Shown here: positions 1 through 6,882 of the stretch, piece by piece
Layout of the letters: every line of letters starts with the position of its first letter
Position numbering within the stretch: the stretch's first letter is position 1
NCBI GenBank assembly: GCA_014729495.1
Contig: WJJV01000029.1
Location: forward strand, 1 to 7,294
Reading direction: 5' to 3'
DNA: 7,294 nt
Source of the DNA: Candidatus Woesearchaeota archaeon
Lineage (GTDB): Archaea > Nanobdellota > Nanobdellia > Woesearchaeales > UBA12501
Program-made: the position numbers and the translations under genes
The notes under the pieces: model-generated
Told to the model about the DNA's origin: nothing
Seen by the model: the letters and a program-made list of their open reading frames with translations, nothing else
Database searches by the model: none

Positions 1-1059
1 ATGTATGGTGAGGCTGATCTTACAGCAAGGCCTGTCTTTTCTGTTTTTGATATAGGAACAATACAGCCTTCAGTTCCGCTTGACAACAGCACAATAAACC
101 TTATGAAAGGATATAATTTTGAGATGCTGAGAGAAAAGGGGATAGAAAGCCATTACAAATGCCTTGTTACTGATGAAGGGGAGGAGATCTCAGCAAAGGA
201 TGCTATCGCAGGAAAGATAGCTCCTACAAAATGCAGGATAAAGTTTGTGAACAGGCTAAAGCCTGAATTCATTGAAGGAGAAGGATGGGATTACTCAATG
301 TTTGGTAATGGTAAAGTGAATAATTATGTACATCCTGTGGAGTTCATATCTAGAAATGAGCTTGGCCCAAATTCTTCTGTATGGGACAGGTTAGAGAGAG
401 GAGAGGTCACGCTTGAGGATTTCGGGCTGCCTCCTGATTTCAAGAGAGGTGACAAGGTTCCTGACCATCTCAAGCCTTTGCTTGATTACAGCACAAAGTT
501 CGAGCCAGATGACAGATATCCTCCTCATAAGGAGATAATAGGACTTTTGGGAATAAGTCCTGAAAGATATGCCAGGATAAATGATTCAACCAGGAATGCC
601 AGCAATCTTATGACTGATTATGCATTCTCTGTCGGGATCAGCAGGGAAGACGGCAAGGTTGAGTATATCACGCTGATGAGTGACGGTTTAGTGAAGGACA
701 TCCTAGCTGATGCTGTGTGCACATGGCATGAGGATAGGCTTGTATGGAAAGGCCTTGGAATAAGCAAGCAGAGAATCAGGGATCAGGTAAAGAAACTGAA
801 TCCTGAGTGGTATGAGGATATCCAGAAAGCAAAGAAAGAGGCCAAGAAAAGAGGTGTTGAGGATTTCAGGACACTGATGGATCCGAGCATAGAGTATGTA
901 TCGCCGAGCCCTGAATTCTTCCATGCTGTGAACAATCTTTTCAGAGCAGGGACAAACCAATGGGTACAGGCAAAGGTCTATCCAGTCTATCCACAGCATG
1001 AGGAATCACTTGAGGATAATCTGGACAGGGCAATGGAGGAATTCCAGAAGGTTGCTTGA
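1..1059 (+). CDS. purC: Phosphoribosylaminoimidazole-succinocarboxamide (SAICAR) synthetase, long archaeal-type form, probably 5'-truncated
   Basis: Cytosolic ATP-dependent ligase joining aspartate to CAIR to make SAICAR in purine synthesis. Seen: the substrate-loop motif SVFDIGTIQPSVPL (residues 14-27, family pattern 'R-S-V-F-D-x-G'), KFVNRLKP (81-88), HPVEFISRNELGPNSSVW (111-128, matching the family's 'P-x-E-x-x-x-R' segment), and a C-terminal helical region ending at tandem in-frame stops TGA TAA. At 352 residues it is longer than the ~240-residue bacterial type. The N-terminal 'G-K-x-(K/R)-D-x-Y' strand that normally precedes the SVFD loop by about 20 residues is not present: only 13 residues precede S14 and they begin M-Y-G-E. 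The true start is therefore probably upstream of the window and the ATG at position 1 is likely internal. The usual 'D-E-x-G-T-P-D-E-x-R' signature reads D237-A-V-C-T-W-H-E-D-R246, which is divergent. purB follows after 15 bases, which supports the assignment. Confidence 0.85.
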   Translation: MYGEADLTARPVFSVFDIGTIQPSVPLDNSTINLMKGYNFEMLREKGIESHYKCLVTDEGEEISAKDAIAGKIAPTKCRIKFVNRLKPEFIEGEGWDYSMFGNGKVNNYVHPVEFISRNELGPNSSVWDRLERGEVTLEDFGLPPDFKRGDKVPDHLKPLLDYSTKFEPDDRYPPHKEIIGLLGISPERYARINDSTRNASNLMTDYAFSVGISREDGKVEYITLMSDGLVKDILADAVCTWHEDRLVWKGLGISKQRIRDQVKKLNPEWYEDIQKAKKEAKKRGVEDFRTLMDPSIEYVSPSPEFFHAVNNLFRAGTNQWVQAKVYPVYPQHEESLEDNLDRAMEEFQKVA

Positions 1060-1074
1060 TAAAAGACTGCTAAA

Positions 1075-2715
1075 ATGACACTACCAGACAAAGTGCAGGC
1101 ATTGCTTGATGGATATGGAATAAGTGAAGAAGAGCTTGAAGCAGTAGAGGTCACACCATCGCAGGCCAGGGCCCTCACTGCATTCACTCCTCCTGAAGGC
1201 CGTTACAGCAGGTATGTTAAGCCCCTGTATGAGATAACATCTGAATCTGAGACTATCAGGAGAAAAGTGCGTGTCAGCACAGATGCATTCATCGCTGTTT
1301 CTGAGCTAATGGACAGTTATGATGGGATGCACAAAGATAAGAAGATTGTCAGACATCTTACTCATGAAGAGAAAGCCAAGCTCAAAAATATCCCTAAGAG
1401 CATGACACTGAGGGATTTCCAGCAGGTCAAGGAATTTGAAAAGTTATCACAGCATGACACAGCTGCTGCAACTGACTGGGTGAAATACACTGCTGGAAAG
1501 ATGGGCATTGACCTTGATGACAGCATTGACGGCTTCCATTTCGGCATGACATCAGAGGATATAGTGCTTAATGTGTTCGGACTGCAGAACAAGGAGATAA
1601 TGGAAAGGCTTGTGATACCTACAATAACAGACATGGTTGAGAAGTTCATTGATTATGGCTCAAATCTTGTTGTTGCAGCAATGACTCATGGCCAGCCGGC
1701 AGAGCCGACTACACTCGCCAAGAAATTCCTATATACAGTTGAAGCGATCAATACTGAGCTCCAGCATCTGATTGAATATGATCATATCATTGAAACAGTG
1801 GATGGTGCTGTTGATGAAGGTGGGCTTTCAGTACAGAAGATAACTGCTGTACCAAAGCCTGTTAAGTTCTATGGCAAGCTTCTTGGAGCAGTCGGCAATC
1901 TGAATGATCTGAAAGCAGCATATCCTGATATTGACTGGCTGCAGTTCCACAGGGATTTTGTGGCAAAGCTTGGATTAAAGCCTCTTGATGTTGCGCATCA
2001 GACAGGCAATTATACTGACATAAGGCATGTCTACACCACAATTGAAGGGATAACACAGCAGGTAAAGAAATTATCAGGAGATTTCTGGGATCTGGCAAGC
2101 GCACAATGGTTCAAGAAAAATCCAAAGAAAGGCCATAAAGGATCATCTGCAATGCCCCATAAGTTCAATCCATGGGAGATTGAGGGCGCTATAAAGTATG
2201 CAGGCAAAGGGCTTGCCCAGCTTGACTACACCTGGAGAGAGCTGATTGACTATCGGCATGAGGGAGACATGGGAAGGTCAATACTTCAGAGGGATATAGG
2301 AGATGATTTCGCAAAGATAATAATAGGATTCAAGAGAGTGATGAATGAGCTGGACAAGTATGAGACCTATGACAGAAAGGTAAGGGATTATCTTGATGCA
2401 AATCCAGCTCTTGTGTCTGGAGCAGCCATGACAATACTCAAGAGAGAGGGTGTAAGCGGTGATGCTTACAGGCTGATGCAGACAATGAGTGTTGATAAAA
2501 CAGGAGCATATGTTGACAGGGTAACATTTGATAGAAAACTTAGTGATGCGATGATAGATGGCCATATACCAACTAAGGCAGGAGATGATATACGCCATCA
2601 TCTGGATCCTGCAAACAATATCGGAGAGGCTGAGAGGATATGCCTTGAAGCAGTGCAGAGAGCAAGAGGCACTATCGCAACATTAAGGGAGATATACAAA
2701 GTAAAGGCTGAATAA
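1075..2715 (+). CDS. purB: Adenylosuccinate lyase, E. coli PurB-like subtype with an internal insertion
   Basis: Fumarase/aspartase-superfamily enzyme that removes fumarate from SAICAR (giving AICAR) and from adenylosuccinate (giving AMP), normally a homotetramer. Seen in order: EGRY (41-44) substrate-binding start; HD (127-128); TSED (159-162); THGQPAEPTT (204-213), whose H205 matches the general-acid histidine; AVGNLND (272-278), the E. coli-type 'GAVGNYN' segment; and the superfamily signature GSSAMPHKFNPWE (356-368), whose S357/S358 include the catalytic-base serine on the flexible loop. LQRDIGDDF also matches the E. coli subtype. At 546 residues it is longer than E. coli PurB (456). Part of the excess is an N-terminal arm of ~35 residues, and part is an insertion at ~238-263 between the helix after THGQPA and AVGNLND. 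The start ATG lies 15 bases after purC with no clear Shine-Dalgarno. Its context TAAAATGACA (1071-1080) is identical to that at the guaB start. Confidence 0.95.
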   Translation: MTLPDKVQALLDGYGISEEELEAVEVTPSQARALTAFTPPEGRYSRYVKPLYEITSESETIRRKVRVSTDAFIAVSELMDSYDGMHKDKKIVRHLTHEEKAKLKNIPKSMTLRDFQQVKEFEKLSQHDTAAATDWVKYTAGKMGIDLDDSIDGFHFGMTSEDIVLNVFGLQNKEIMERLVIPTITDMVEKFIDYGSNLVVAAMTHGQPAEPTTLAKKFLYTVEAINTELQHLIEYDHIIETVDGAVDEGGLSVQKITAVPKPVKFYGKLLGAVGNLNDLKAAYPDIDWLQFHRDFVAKLGLKPLDVAHQTGNYTDIRHVYTTIEGITQQVKKLSGDFWDLASAQWFKKNPKKGHKGSSAMPHKFNPWEIEGAIKYAGKGLAQLDYTWRELIDYRHEGDMGRSILQRDIGDDFAKIIIGFKRVMNELDKYETYDRKVRDYLDANPALVSGAAMTILKREGVSGDAYRLMQTMSVDKTGAYVDRVTFDRKLSDAMIDGHIPTKAGDDIRHHLDPANNIGEAERICLEAVQRARGTIATLREIYKVKAE

Positions 2716-2716
2716 A

Positions 2717-4384
2717 ATGACAAAAACCAACGGAAAACCTTTCCCTATGAAGATTAAAGATCTGATGTATTTCATAGATGAAAATGATCGTGATTTCAGC
2801 AGAGAGATAGGAGGGAAGAATCTTGTCAATCCTTATCTTGAAGCTTTCATGAAAGAGTTCAGTTATGAGGTTCCTGGTGAGACTGCATACCAGCCAAGAC
2901 TCTCCCTTACCTTTGATGATATCGCCCTGATGGATCTTGAGAGTGACATCAGGCCTGACCAGGTAAATGTGCAGTCCTGGTTCTCAAGGAATGTTCCAGT
3001 CAACACACCTGTAATAAGCGCAGCTATGGATACTGTCACAGAGTATGGTATGGCTATTGCAATGGCTATGTGCGGAGGTCTGGGAGTTGTCCATAAAGGA
3101 GGCAATATGACCCCAAAAGAGCAGGCCAGGCATGTTGCAGGAGTCAAGCATTATCTTCACGGCATGATAAACAAGCCGAAGTTTTTTCAGGAGACAGATA
3201 CTGTTGAGTATCTGAAGAAAAGGGTAACTGAGAAAGGCTGGAAGTTCACAAGCTTTCCTGTGCTGGACGCTGAGAGGAAGGTAAAGGGCATAATAACAGG
3301 AACAAAACTCACTTTCATAAATAAGTATGATCCGTCCGCAAAACTTGAGGATGTCATGAGAAAAGAGCCTTTCATCACAGATACTGCTGATATCGATGAA
3401 GTCTACAAGGAGATGAGGAGCAGGGAGATCAAGAGCGTTCCTGTTGTTGATGATAATGGTGTCCTGCGAGGACTCTATGTGTGGGAGGATGTTGAAAGGA
3501 TTGTGGAAGGCAAAAGCAGGATATATAATGTTGATACAGACGGCATGCTGAGATGCGCAGCTGCCATTAGCCCTACTCTTACAGAGGAGGAGAAGCAGAG
3601 GATTGATCTTCTGGTAAAGGAGGGCATTGATGTTCTTGTGCTTGACACTTCACACGCAAACTCAAGAGAGGCAGTAGAGGCAGTAAAATATATCAAGGAA
3701 ACATATAAGGACAGCACTGACGTTGTTGCAGGAAATCTGGCATATCCTGCAATGGTTCCTGCTCTTATTGAAGCTGGTGTTGACGGACTGAAATTCGGAG
3801 TTGGTCCTGGATCAATATGCACCACAAGGACTGTTTCAGGAGTGGGTGTCCCTCAGGCCACTGTATCTCACATGGCTAACCTGATGATACAGAATGGTGT
3901 CCCTTATAATATTGATGGTGGCCTAACAAAAGGAGCTGACCTGTCAAAGGCAATAGCTTTCGGAGCAAGCACAGTGATGCTCGGTAACAAGCTTGCAGGG
4001 ACTGATGAAAGCCCAGGAAGAGTTGTCAATATAGGGGACGGCAAGTTTGTTGTATACCGGGGAATGGCATCTGTTGAGTCTTTGCTGGCAGGCAAAGGTG
4101 CTGGCCAGAGATATTTCATGTCCGAAGATACAGGTGACACAGGCAATATTGACATAGCTAACATCGTATCACAAGGCGATTCAGGTCTTGTGCCTTATGA
4201 AGGTTCTGTGTCAAGTGTAGTGTATAAGCTTGTCCAGGGATTGAGGATAGGAATGGCCCATACAGGAGCGAGAGACATATATGAGTTCCAGAACAAAGCC
4301 AGGGCTACAATGATCACAGACAGCGGAAACAACGAATCAAATGTGCATGATCTGATGAGAACACAGGTGACTACGGCAAAGTAA
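2717..4384 (+). CDS. guaB: Inosine-5'-monophosphate dehydrogenase with CBS pair and N-terminal extension
   Basis: NAD-dependent oxidation of IMP to XMP, the committed step to GMP; normally a tetramer or octamer. Seen: LTFDDI (64-69) opens the TIM barrel; MDTVTE; two CBS domains at about 150-206 and 212-267 inserted in the barrel, as is usual for IMPDH; DTSHANS (310-316, usually D-T-A-H-G-H-S) at the NAD site; GPGSICTTR (363-371) with catalytic C368; DGGL (400-403) with the IMP-binding Asp; YRGMAS; and the flap dyad R465-Y466 in QRYF. The CBS pair and the RY flap favour IMPDH over GMP reductase. At 555 residues it exceeds the usual ~485-490, mainly through ~55 extra N-terminal residues before LTFDD. 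The ATG one base after the purB stop supports that long start. Q486 in V-S-Q-G-D-S-G sits where bacterial enzymes usually carry Glu and animal enzymes Gln. No clear Shine-Dalgarno is visible, so translation is probably coupled to purB. Confidence 0.95.
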   Translation: MTKTNGKPFPMKIKDLMYFIDENDRDFSREIGGKNLVNPYLEAFMKEFSYEVPGETAYQPRLSLTFDDIALMDLESDIRPDQVNVQSWFSRNVPVNTPVISAAMDTVTEYGMAIAMAMCGGLGVVHKGGNMTPKEQARHVAGVKHYLHGMINKPKFFQETDTVEYLKKRVTEKGWKFTSFPVLDAERKVKGIITGTKLTFINKYDPSAKLEDVMRKEPFITDTADIDEVYKEMRSREIKSVPVVDDNGVLRGLYVWEDVERIVEGKSRIYNVDTDGMLRCAAAISPTLTEEEKQRIDLLVKEGIDVLVLDTSHANSREAVEAVKYIKETYKDSTDVVAGNLAYPAMVPALIEAGVDGLKFGVGPGSICTTRTVSGVGVPQATVSHMANLMIQNGVPYNIDGGLTKGADLSKAIAFGASTVMLGNKLAGTDESPGRVVNIGDGKFVVYRGMASVESLLAGKGAGQRYFMSEDTGDTGNIDIANIVSQGDSGLVPYEGSVSSVVYKLVQGLRIGMAHTGARDIYEFQNKARATMITDSGNNESNVHDLMRTQVTTAK

Positions 4385-4385
4385 G

Positions 4386-5774
4386 ATGGCAAATGTAATG
4401 GTTGTCGGCGCCCAATGGGGTGATGAAGGAAAGGGAAAGCTTATTGATTATCTGGCTTCAGATCTTTCAGGATACAGTATCAGTGTAGCTGTAAGAGCCC
4501 AGGGAGGAAACAATGCAGGCCATACATATTTTACAGAGGATGGCAGGGAGATCATAACACATCTCGTGCCCAGTGCTATGAGCACCCCTCATGTGATAGG
4601 TGTTATGGGAAACGGAATGGTGATTGATCTTGAAGTGCTTGTTGAAGAGCTAGGTTTTCTTAGAGACCAGGGCGTCAGTTTTGATGAAAGATTATGGATA
4701 TCAGACAGAGCTCATGCGATCATGCCTTATGATAAGCATCTTGATGGGCAAAGAGACAAGACCCAGAAGATAGGCACGACTGGGAGAGGTATAGGCCCAA
4801 CTTATGGTGATAAGATCCTCAGGCAGGGAGTTAGGATGTGCAATTTCAGGGATGGAAGAGCGCATCATCTAATTGAAGCTAATATTGAAAGATATAGTCT
4901 TGAAGAGATGTTTGATCCCACAGAGATCCATGAGATTCTTGTTGATAACTTCAGCAGGATAGAGAAATATATATGCAATATCACAGAGAAGATGTCGCAG
5001 TTGATGTCTGAGGGAAGGTCTTTTCTTTTTGAAGGCGCTCAGGGAACTATGCTTGATATTGACCATGGAACATATCCTGCTGTGACATCTTCCAACTCAA
5101 CAGTGGGCGGCCTTATAACAGGCTCTGGAGCAAGGCCGATGATTGATGAAGTATGGGGTGTGGTGAAGGCTTATACAACAAGAGTAGGCAATGGCCCTTT
5201 CCCGACTGAACTTGGAGGCAGAGACTCGGAGCTTTACTGCGCTGAAGAAGGCGGGAACAAATACACAAAGAAAGTTGAAGAATCTGAATACAGTGATCTA
5301 GATGCTATGATGAAGAATGGAAATGATCTTGAGAAAGGTATTGCCTTGAGGATGCTTGGAGGAGAGTATGGAGCAACTACCGGAAGACCGAGAAGGACAG
5401 GATGGATTGATATCCCTCAGCTAAGGCATGCTGTTGCAGTGAATGGGATGACCCATATTGCTCTTACAAAACTGGATGTGCTTTCTGGTCTTCCTAAAGT
5501 GGGGATGTGCACAGGATACAAAAGAAAGACTGGAGACAAATGGGAACACTATAATTTTCCTCCTTCAAGCCAGGTTCACATTAAAGAAGTAGAGCCTGTA
5601 ATTGAATATCTGCCAGGCTGGGGAGATATAAAAGAAGTCAGGAGATTCAAGGATCTTCCAATGGAAGCTCAGATGTACATCAATACAATAGAGCAAAGAT
5701 TAGGTGTGCCTGTTAAACTGATAGGAAATGGAAAGGAAAGGCAACAGGTCATAATAAAACCTTATAATAAGTGA
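4386..5774 (+). CDS. purA: Adenylosuccinate synthetase, full-length type with an insertion near the C-terminal third
   Basis: GTP-dependent ligase that joins IMP and aspartate to adenylosuccinate, the first step of the AMP branch; PurB upstream completes it. Seen: GAQWGDEGKGK (8-18) with catalytic D13; GGNNAGHT (40-47) with H46, equivalent to E. coli H41; GTTGRGIGPTY (130-140) IMP-binding loop; FEGAQGTMLDIDHGTYP (215-231); TRVGNGPFPTE (265-275); GATTGRPRRTGW (329-340) aspartate-binding loop; and ALTKLDVLSG, the guanine-recognition TKLD. At 462 residues it is longer than E. coli PurA (432) and much longer than the short (~340) form I recall from Pyrococcus and Methanocaldococcus. The extra length lies largely at about 286-324, a charged stretch between GPFPTEL and GATTGRP. 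The start is one base after the guaB stop. A GGTGA at 4366-4370 is 15 bases upstream, too far for a normal ribosome site, so coupling is likely. Confidence 0.96.
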   Translation: MANVMVVGAQWGDEGKGKLIDYLASDLSGYSISVAVRAQGGNNAGHTYFTEDGREIITHLVPSAMSTPHVIGVMGNGMVIDLEVLVEELGFLRDQGVSFDERLWISDRAHAIMPYDKHLDGQRDKTQKIGTTGRGIGPTYGDKILRQGVRMCNFRDGRAHHLIEANIERYSLEEMFDPTEIHEILVDNFSRIEKYICNITEKMSQLMSEGRSFLFEGAQGTMLDIDHGTYPAVTSSNSTVGGLITGSGARPMIDEVWGVVKAYTTRVGNGPFPTELGGRDSELYCAEEGGNKYTKKVEESEYSDLDAMMKNGNDLEKGIALRMLGGEYGATTGRPRRTGWIDIPQLRHAVAVNGMTHIALTKLDVLSGLPKVGMCTGYKRKTGDKWEHYNFPPSSQVHIKEVEPVIEYLPGWGDIKEVRRFKDLPMEAQMYINTIEQRLGVPVKLIGNGKERQQVIIKPYNK

Positions 5775-5804
5775 CTTCTTCCAGGATATTCTTGACTGGA
5801 CAAT
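5775..5804. other. Convergent purA / PhoU-family intergenic gap without an evident terminator
   Basis: Only 30 bases separate the two stop codons. The one symmetry visible is a 5-bp inverted repeat, TCCAG (5780-5784) with CTGGA (5796-5800), around an 11-base loop; it is too weak to call a terminator. There is no long T-run on either strand in the gap. The + strand just downstream is pyrimidine-rich (for example TTCTTCTCC near 5815), so purA transcripts may end inside the antisense of the PhoU gene. Confidence 0.35.
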
Positions 5805-6767
5805 TCACCAGACATTCTTCTCCATGCCTATTACTGCCCTTGCTATGTTCTTTATTGAGATGACCATGCTCTTCATCTGCTCGACCACCATGTGGGCAGG
5901 AGCATTCTGTCTCTCTTTTATGAGTTTGTTTAGCTTCTTGATGTGCTGAAATCCTGCGTTCTCTGCCTTGAACGCGAGGTCAAGATCCTTCTTGTAGTAT
6001 GCTTTCATGACCTCAAGATAGCATCCCTTTATGCTCTCATACATCTTTGTGACCTCTTCCTTCTCTGACTGCTTCAGATTCGCCTCTTTGAGATATCTTG
6101 CTATCCTTTTGGACTTGTCAGCGACTTTCTCCAGCTTCTCTATGAGCACCTGGCTGAACAGAAGCTCTATGTTGGCTTTCTGCAGGTTCTTCGCTATCTT
6201 TGAGTCGATTATTGCTGCGCGCAGGACACGATATGCGAGGAACACGAGCCTGTTCACATCCTGATCCCTCTCATAGATCTCTTCATACATGTCCTCTTTT
6301 ATGCTCTGTATTGAGTCAGTGAGCATTGACCGGATAATATTGTCCATCCTCCTTATCAGGGTCTCTATTGATATCTCGTTGATGTTGAGAAGGTCTTTTG
6401 CTGTTATCTTCTGGGCATCCTGCCTTATGATCTCTATACCGCTGAGATTCCTGAGCAGGGATTTAACATGCACTGCCCTCTCTTTTGACAGCTTGCCTCT
6501 CACCTCTATGACATCATAATTGTTGAGATATGCAGAGACTATCTCTGTCTGTATCATATCATAGTCCTTTCCGTCTCCTTCTATTATTATTGTCTTTGGT
6601 TCTATCTTCTTCTCTCCATTACGCCCTGGATAGATAAGTATCTCATCATTCTTCTGGTCCATATGGAGGAGATCCCCTTTGCTGAGCTTGTTCTCTTTGA
6701 CCCAGTCCTTTGGCAGAGATACAACATATGAAGAATTACCAAATGAGATTATCTTTCTTGTTTCCAT
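5805..6767 (-). CDS. phoU: PhoU-family regulator with N-terminal AbrB-type DNA-binding domain
   Basis: Probable cytosolic regulator of phosphate uptake. Seen: residues ~4-48 form an AbrB/SpoVT-like swapped-hairpin unit (RKIISFGNSSYVVSLPKDWV, then a G-D-L-L strand and I-L-I-Y-P), expected to dimerise and bind DNA. Residues ~57-117 are a mixed alpha/beta linker. Residues ~120-320 are helical with two PhoU-like halves carrying acidic metal-site patterns: EEIYERDQDVNRL (162-174) and EKLEKVADKSKRIARYL (210-226), the latter resembling the family's 'E-x-x-x-D-x-x-x-x-I-A' motif. The start ATG is supported by AGGGGGTG five bases upstream; the stop is TGA. Known of the family: PhoU tunes Pst transport and PhoR signalling in bacteria. 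In archaea AbrB-PhoU fusions often sit by pst genes, which are absent here. The target operator is unknown; self-regulation through the adjacent divergent region is plausible inference. Confidence 0.88.
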   Translation of the reverse strand: METRKIISFGNSSYVVSLPKDWVKENKLSKGDLLHMDQKNDEILIYPGRNGEKKIEPKTIIIEGDGKDYDMIQTEIVSAYLNNYDVIEVRGKLSKERAVHVKSLLRNLSGIEIIRQDAQKITAKDLLNINEISIETLIRRMDNIIRSMLTDSIQSIKEDMYEEIYERDQDVNRLVFLAYRVLRAAIIDSKIAKNLQKANIELLFSQVLIEKLEKVADKSKRIARYLKEANLKQSEKEEVTKMYESIKGCYLEVMKAYYKKDLDLAFKAENAGFQHIKKLNKLIKERQNAPAHMVVEQMKSMVISIKNIARAVIGMEKNVW

Positions 6768-6772
6768 CTATA

Positions 6773-6780
6773 CACCCCCT
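6773..6780 (-). promoter_or_regulatory. Ribosome binding site of the PhoU-family gene
   Basis: On the - strand AGGGGGTG ends five bases before the ATG at 6767. It complements the archaeal 16S 3' end (CCUCC/CACC core) well and fixes the start codon. None of the close junctions inside the purine operon has a comparable site. Confidence 0.75.
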
Positions 6781-6794
6781 AATCTTCCGAGTAA

Positions 6795-6860
6795 ACATAT
6801 ACTCCTTATATGGTATATATAATATATAGATAAAATATATATTTAAATCTTTCTATTAAT
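6795..6860. promoter_or_regulatory. Divergent A/T-rich promoter region with TATA-like blocks
   Basis: The 115 bases between the two divergent starts hold an almost pure A/T stretch from about 6806 to 6860. Candidate TATA boxes: for the - strand gene, the TATATATAATATATA-like run near 6814-6829; for the + strand gene, AAATATATATTTAAAT at 6833-6848. With archaeal spacing of about 25 bases, TSSs would fall near 6790 (-) and 6865-6870 (+), giving leaders of roughly 15-25 bases with Shine-Dalgarno sites. The two boxes nearly adjoin, so factor binding at one could exclude the other. The exact box positions are inference, because the whole stretch is TATA-like. Confidence 0.55.
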
Positions 6861-6871
6861 ATCTTACCAAA

Positions 6872-6877
6872 AGGTGG
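6872..6877 (+). promoter_or_regulatory. Ribosome binding site of the 45-residue gene
   Basis: AGGTGG lies five bases before the ATG at 6883, the same spacing as the site of the divergent gene. It is the main evidence that the short frame downstream is translated from this start. Confidence 0.7.
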
Positions 6878-6882
6878 TTGAG

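Larger units (their letters stand above)
1..5774 (+). other. Purine operon purC-purB-guaB-purA
   Basis: Four same-strand genes with gaps of 15, 1 and 1 bases encode SAICAR synthetase, adenylosuccinate lyase, IMP dehydrogenase and adenylosuccinate synthetase. The three close junctions lack a well-placed Shine-Dalgarno, and two read stop-N-ATG (TAA-a-ATG and TAA-g-ATG), which favours one transcript with translational coupling. The set covers synthesis and cleavage of SAICAR and both branches from IMP. The operon's promoter and any upstream genes lie outside the window. That these four are co-transcribed is inferred from spacing, strand and function. Confidence 0.85.

Noticed and set aside
2717..4384. 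GMP reductase instead of IMP dehydrogenase
   Set aside because: A CBS pair is inserted in the barrel and the Arg-Tyr flap dyad (465-466) is present; both are absent from GMP reductase.
5780..5800. Bidirectional terminator between purA and the PhoU-family gene
   Set aside because: Only a 5-bp stem with an 11-base loop and no T-run on either strand.
6031..6519. Plus-strand reading frames of 76-77 codons inside the PhoU-family gene, and similar antisense frames across the purine genes
   Set aside because: They are shadows of well-supported genes on the other strand, with biased composition and no recognisable domains or ribosome sites.
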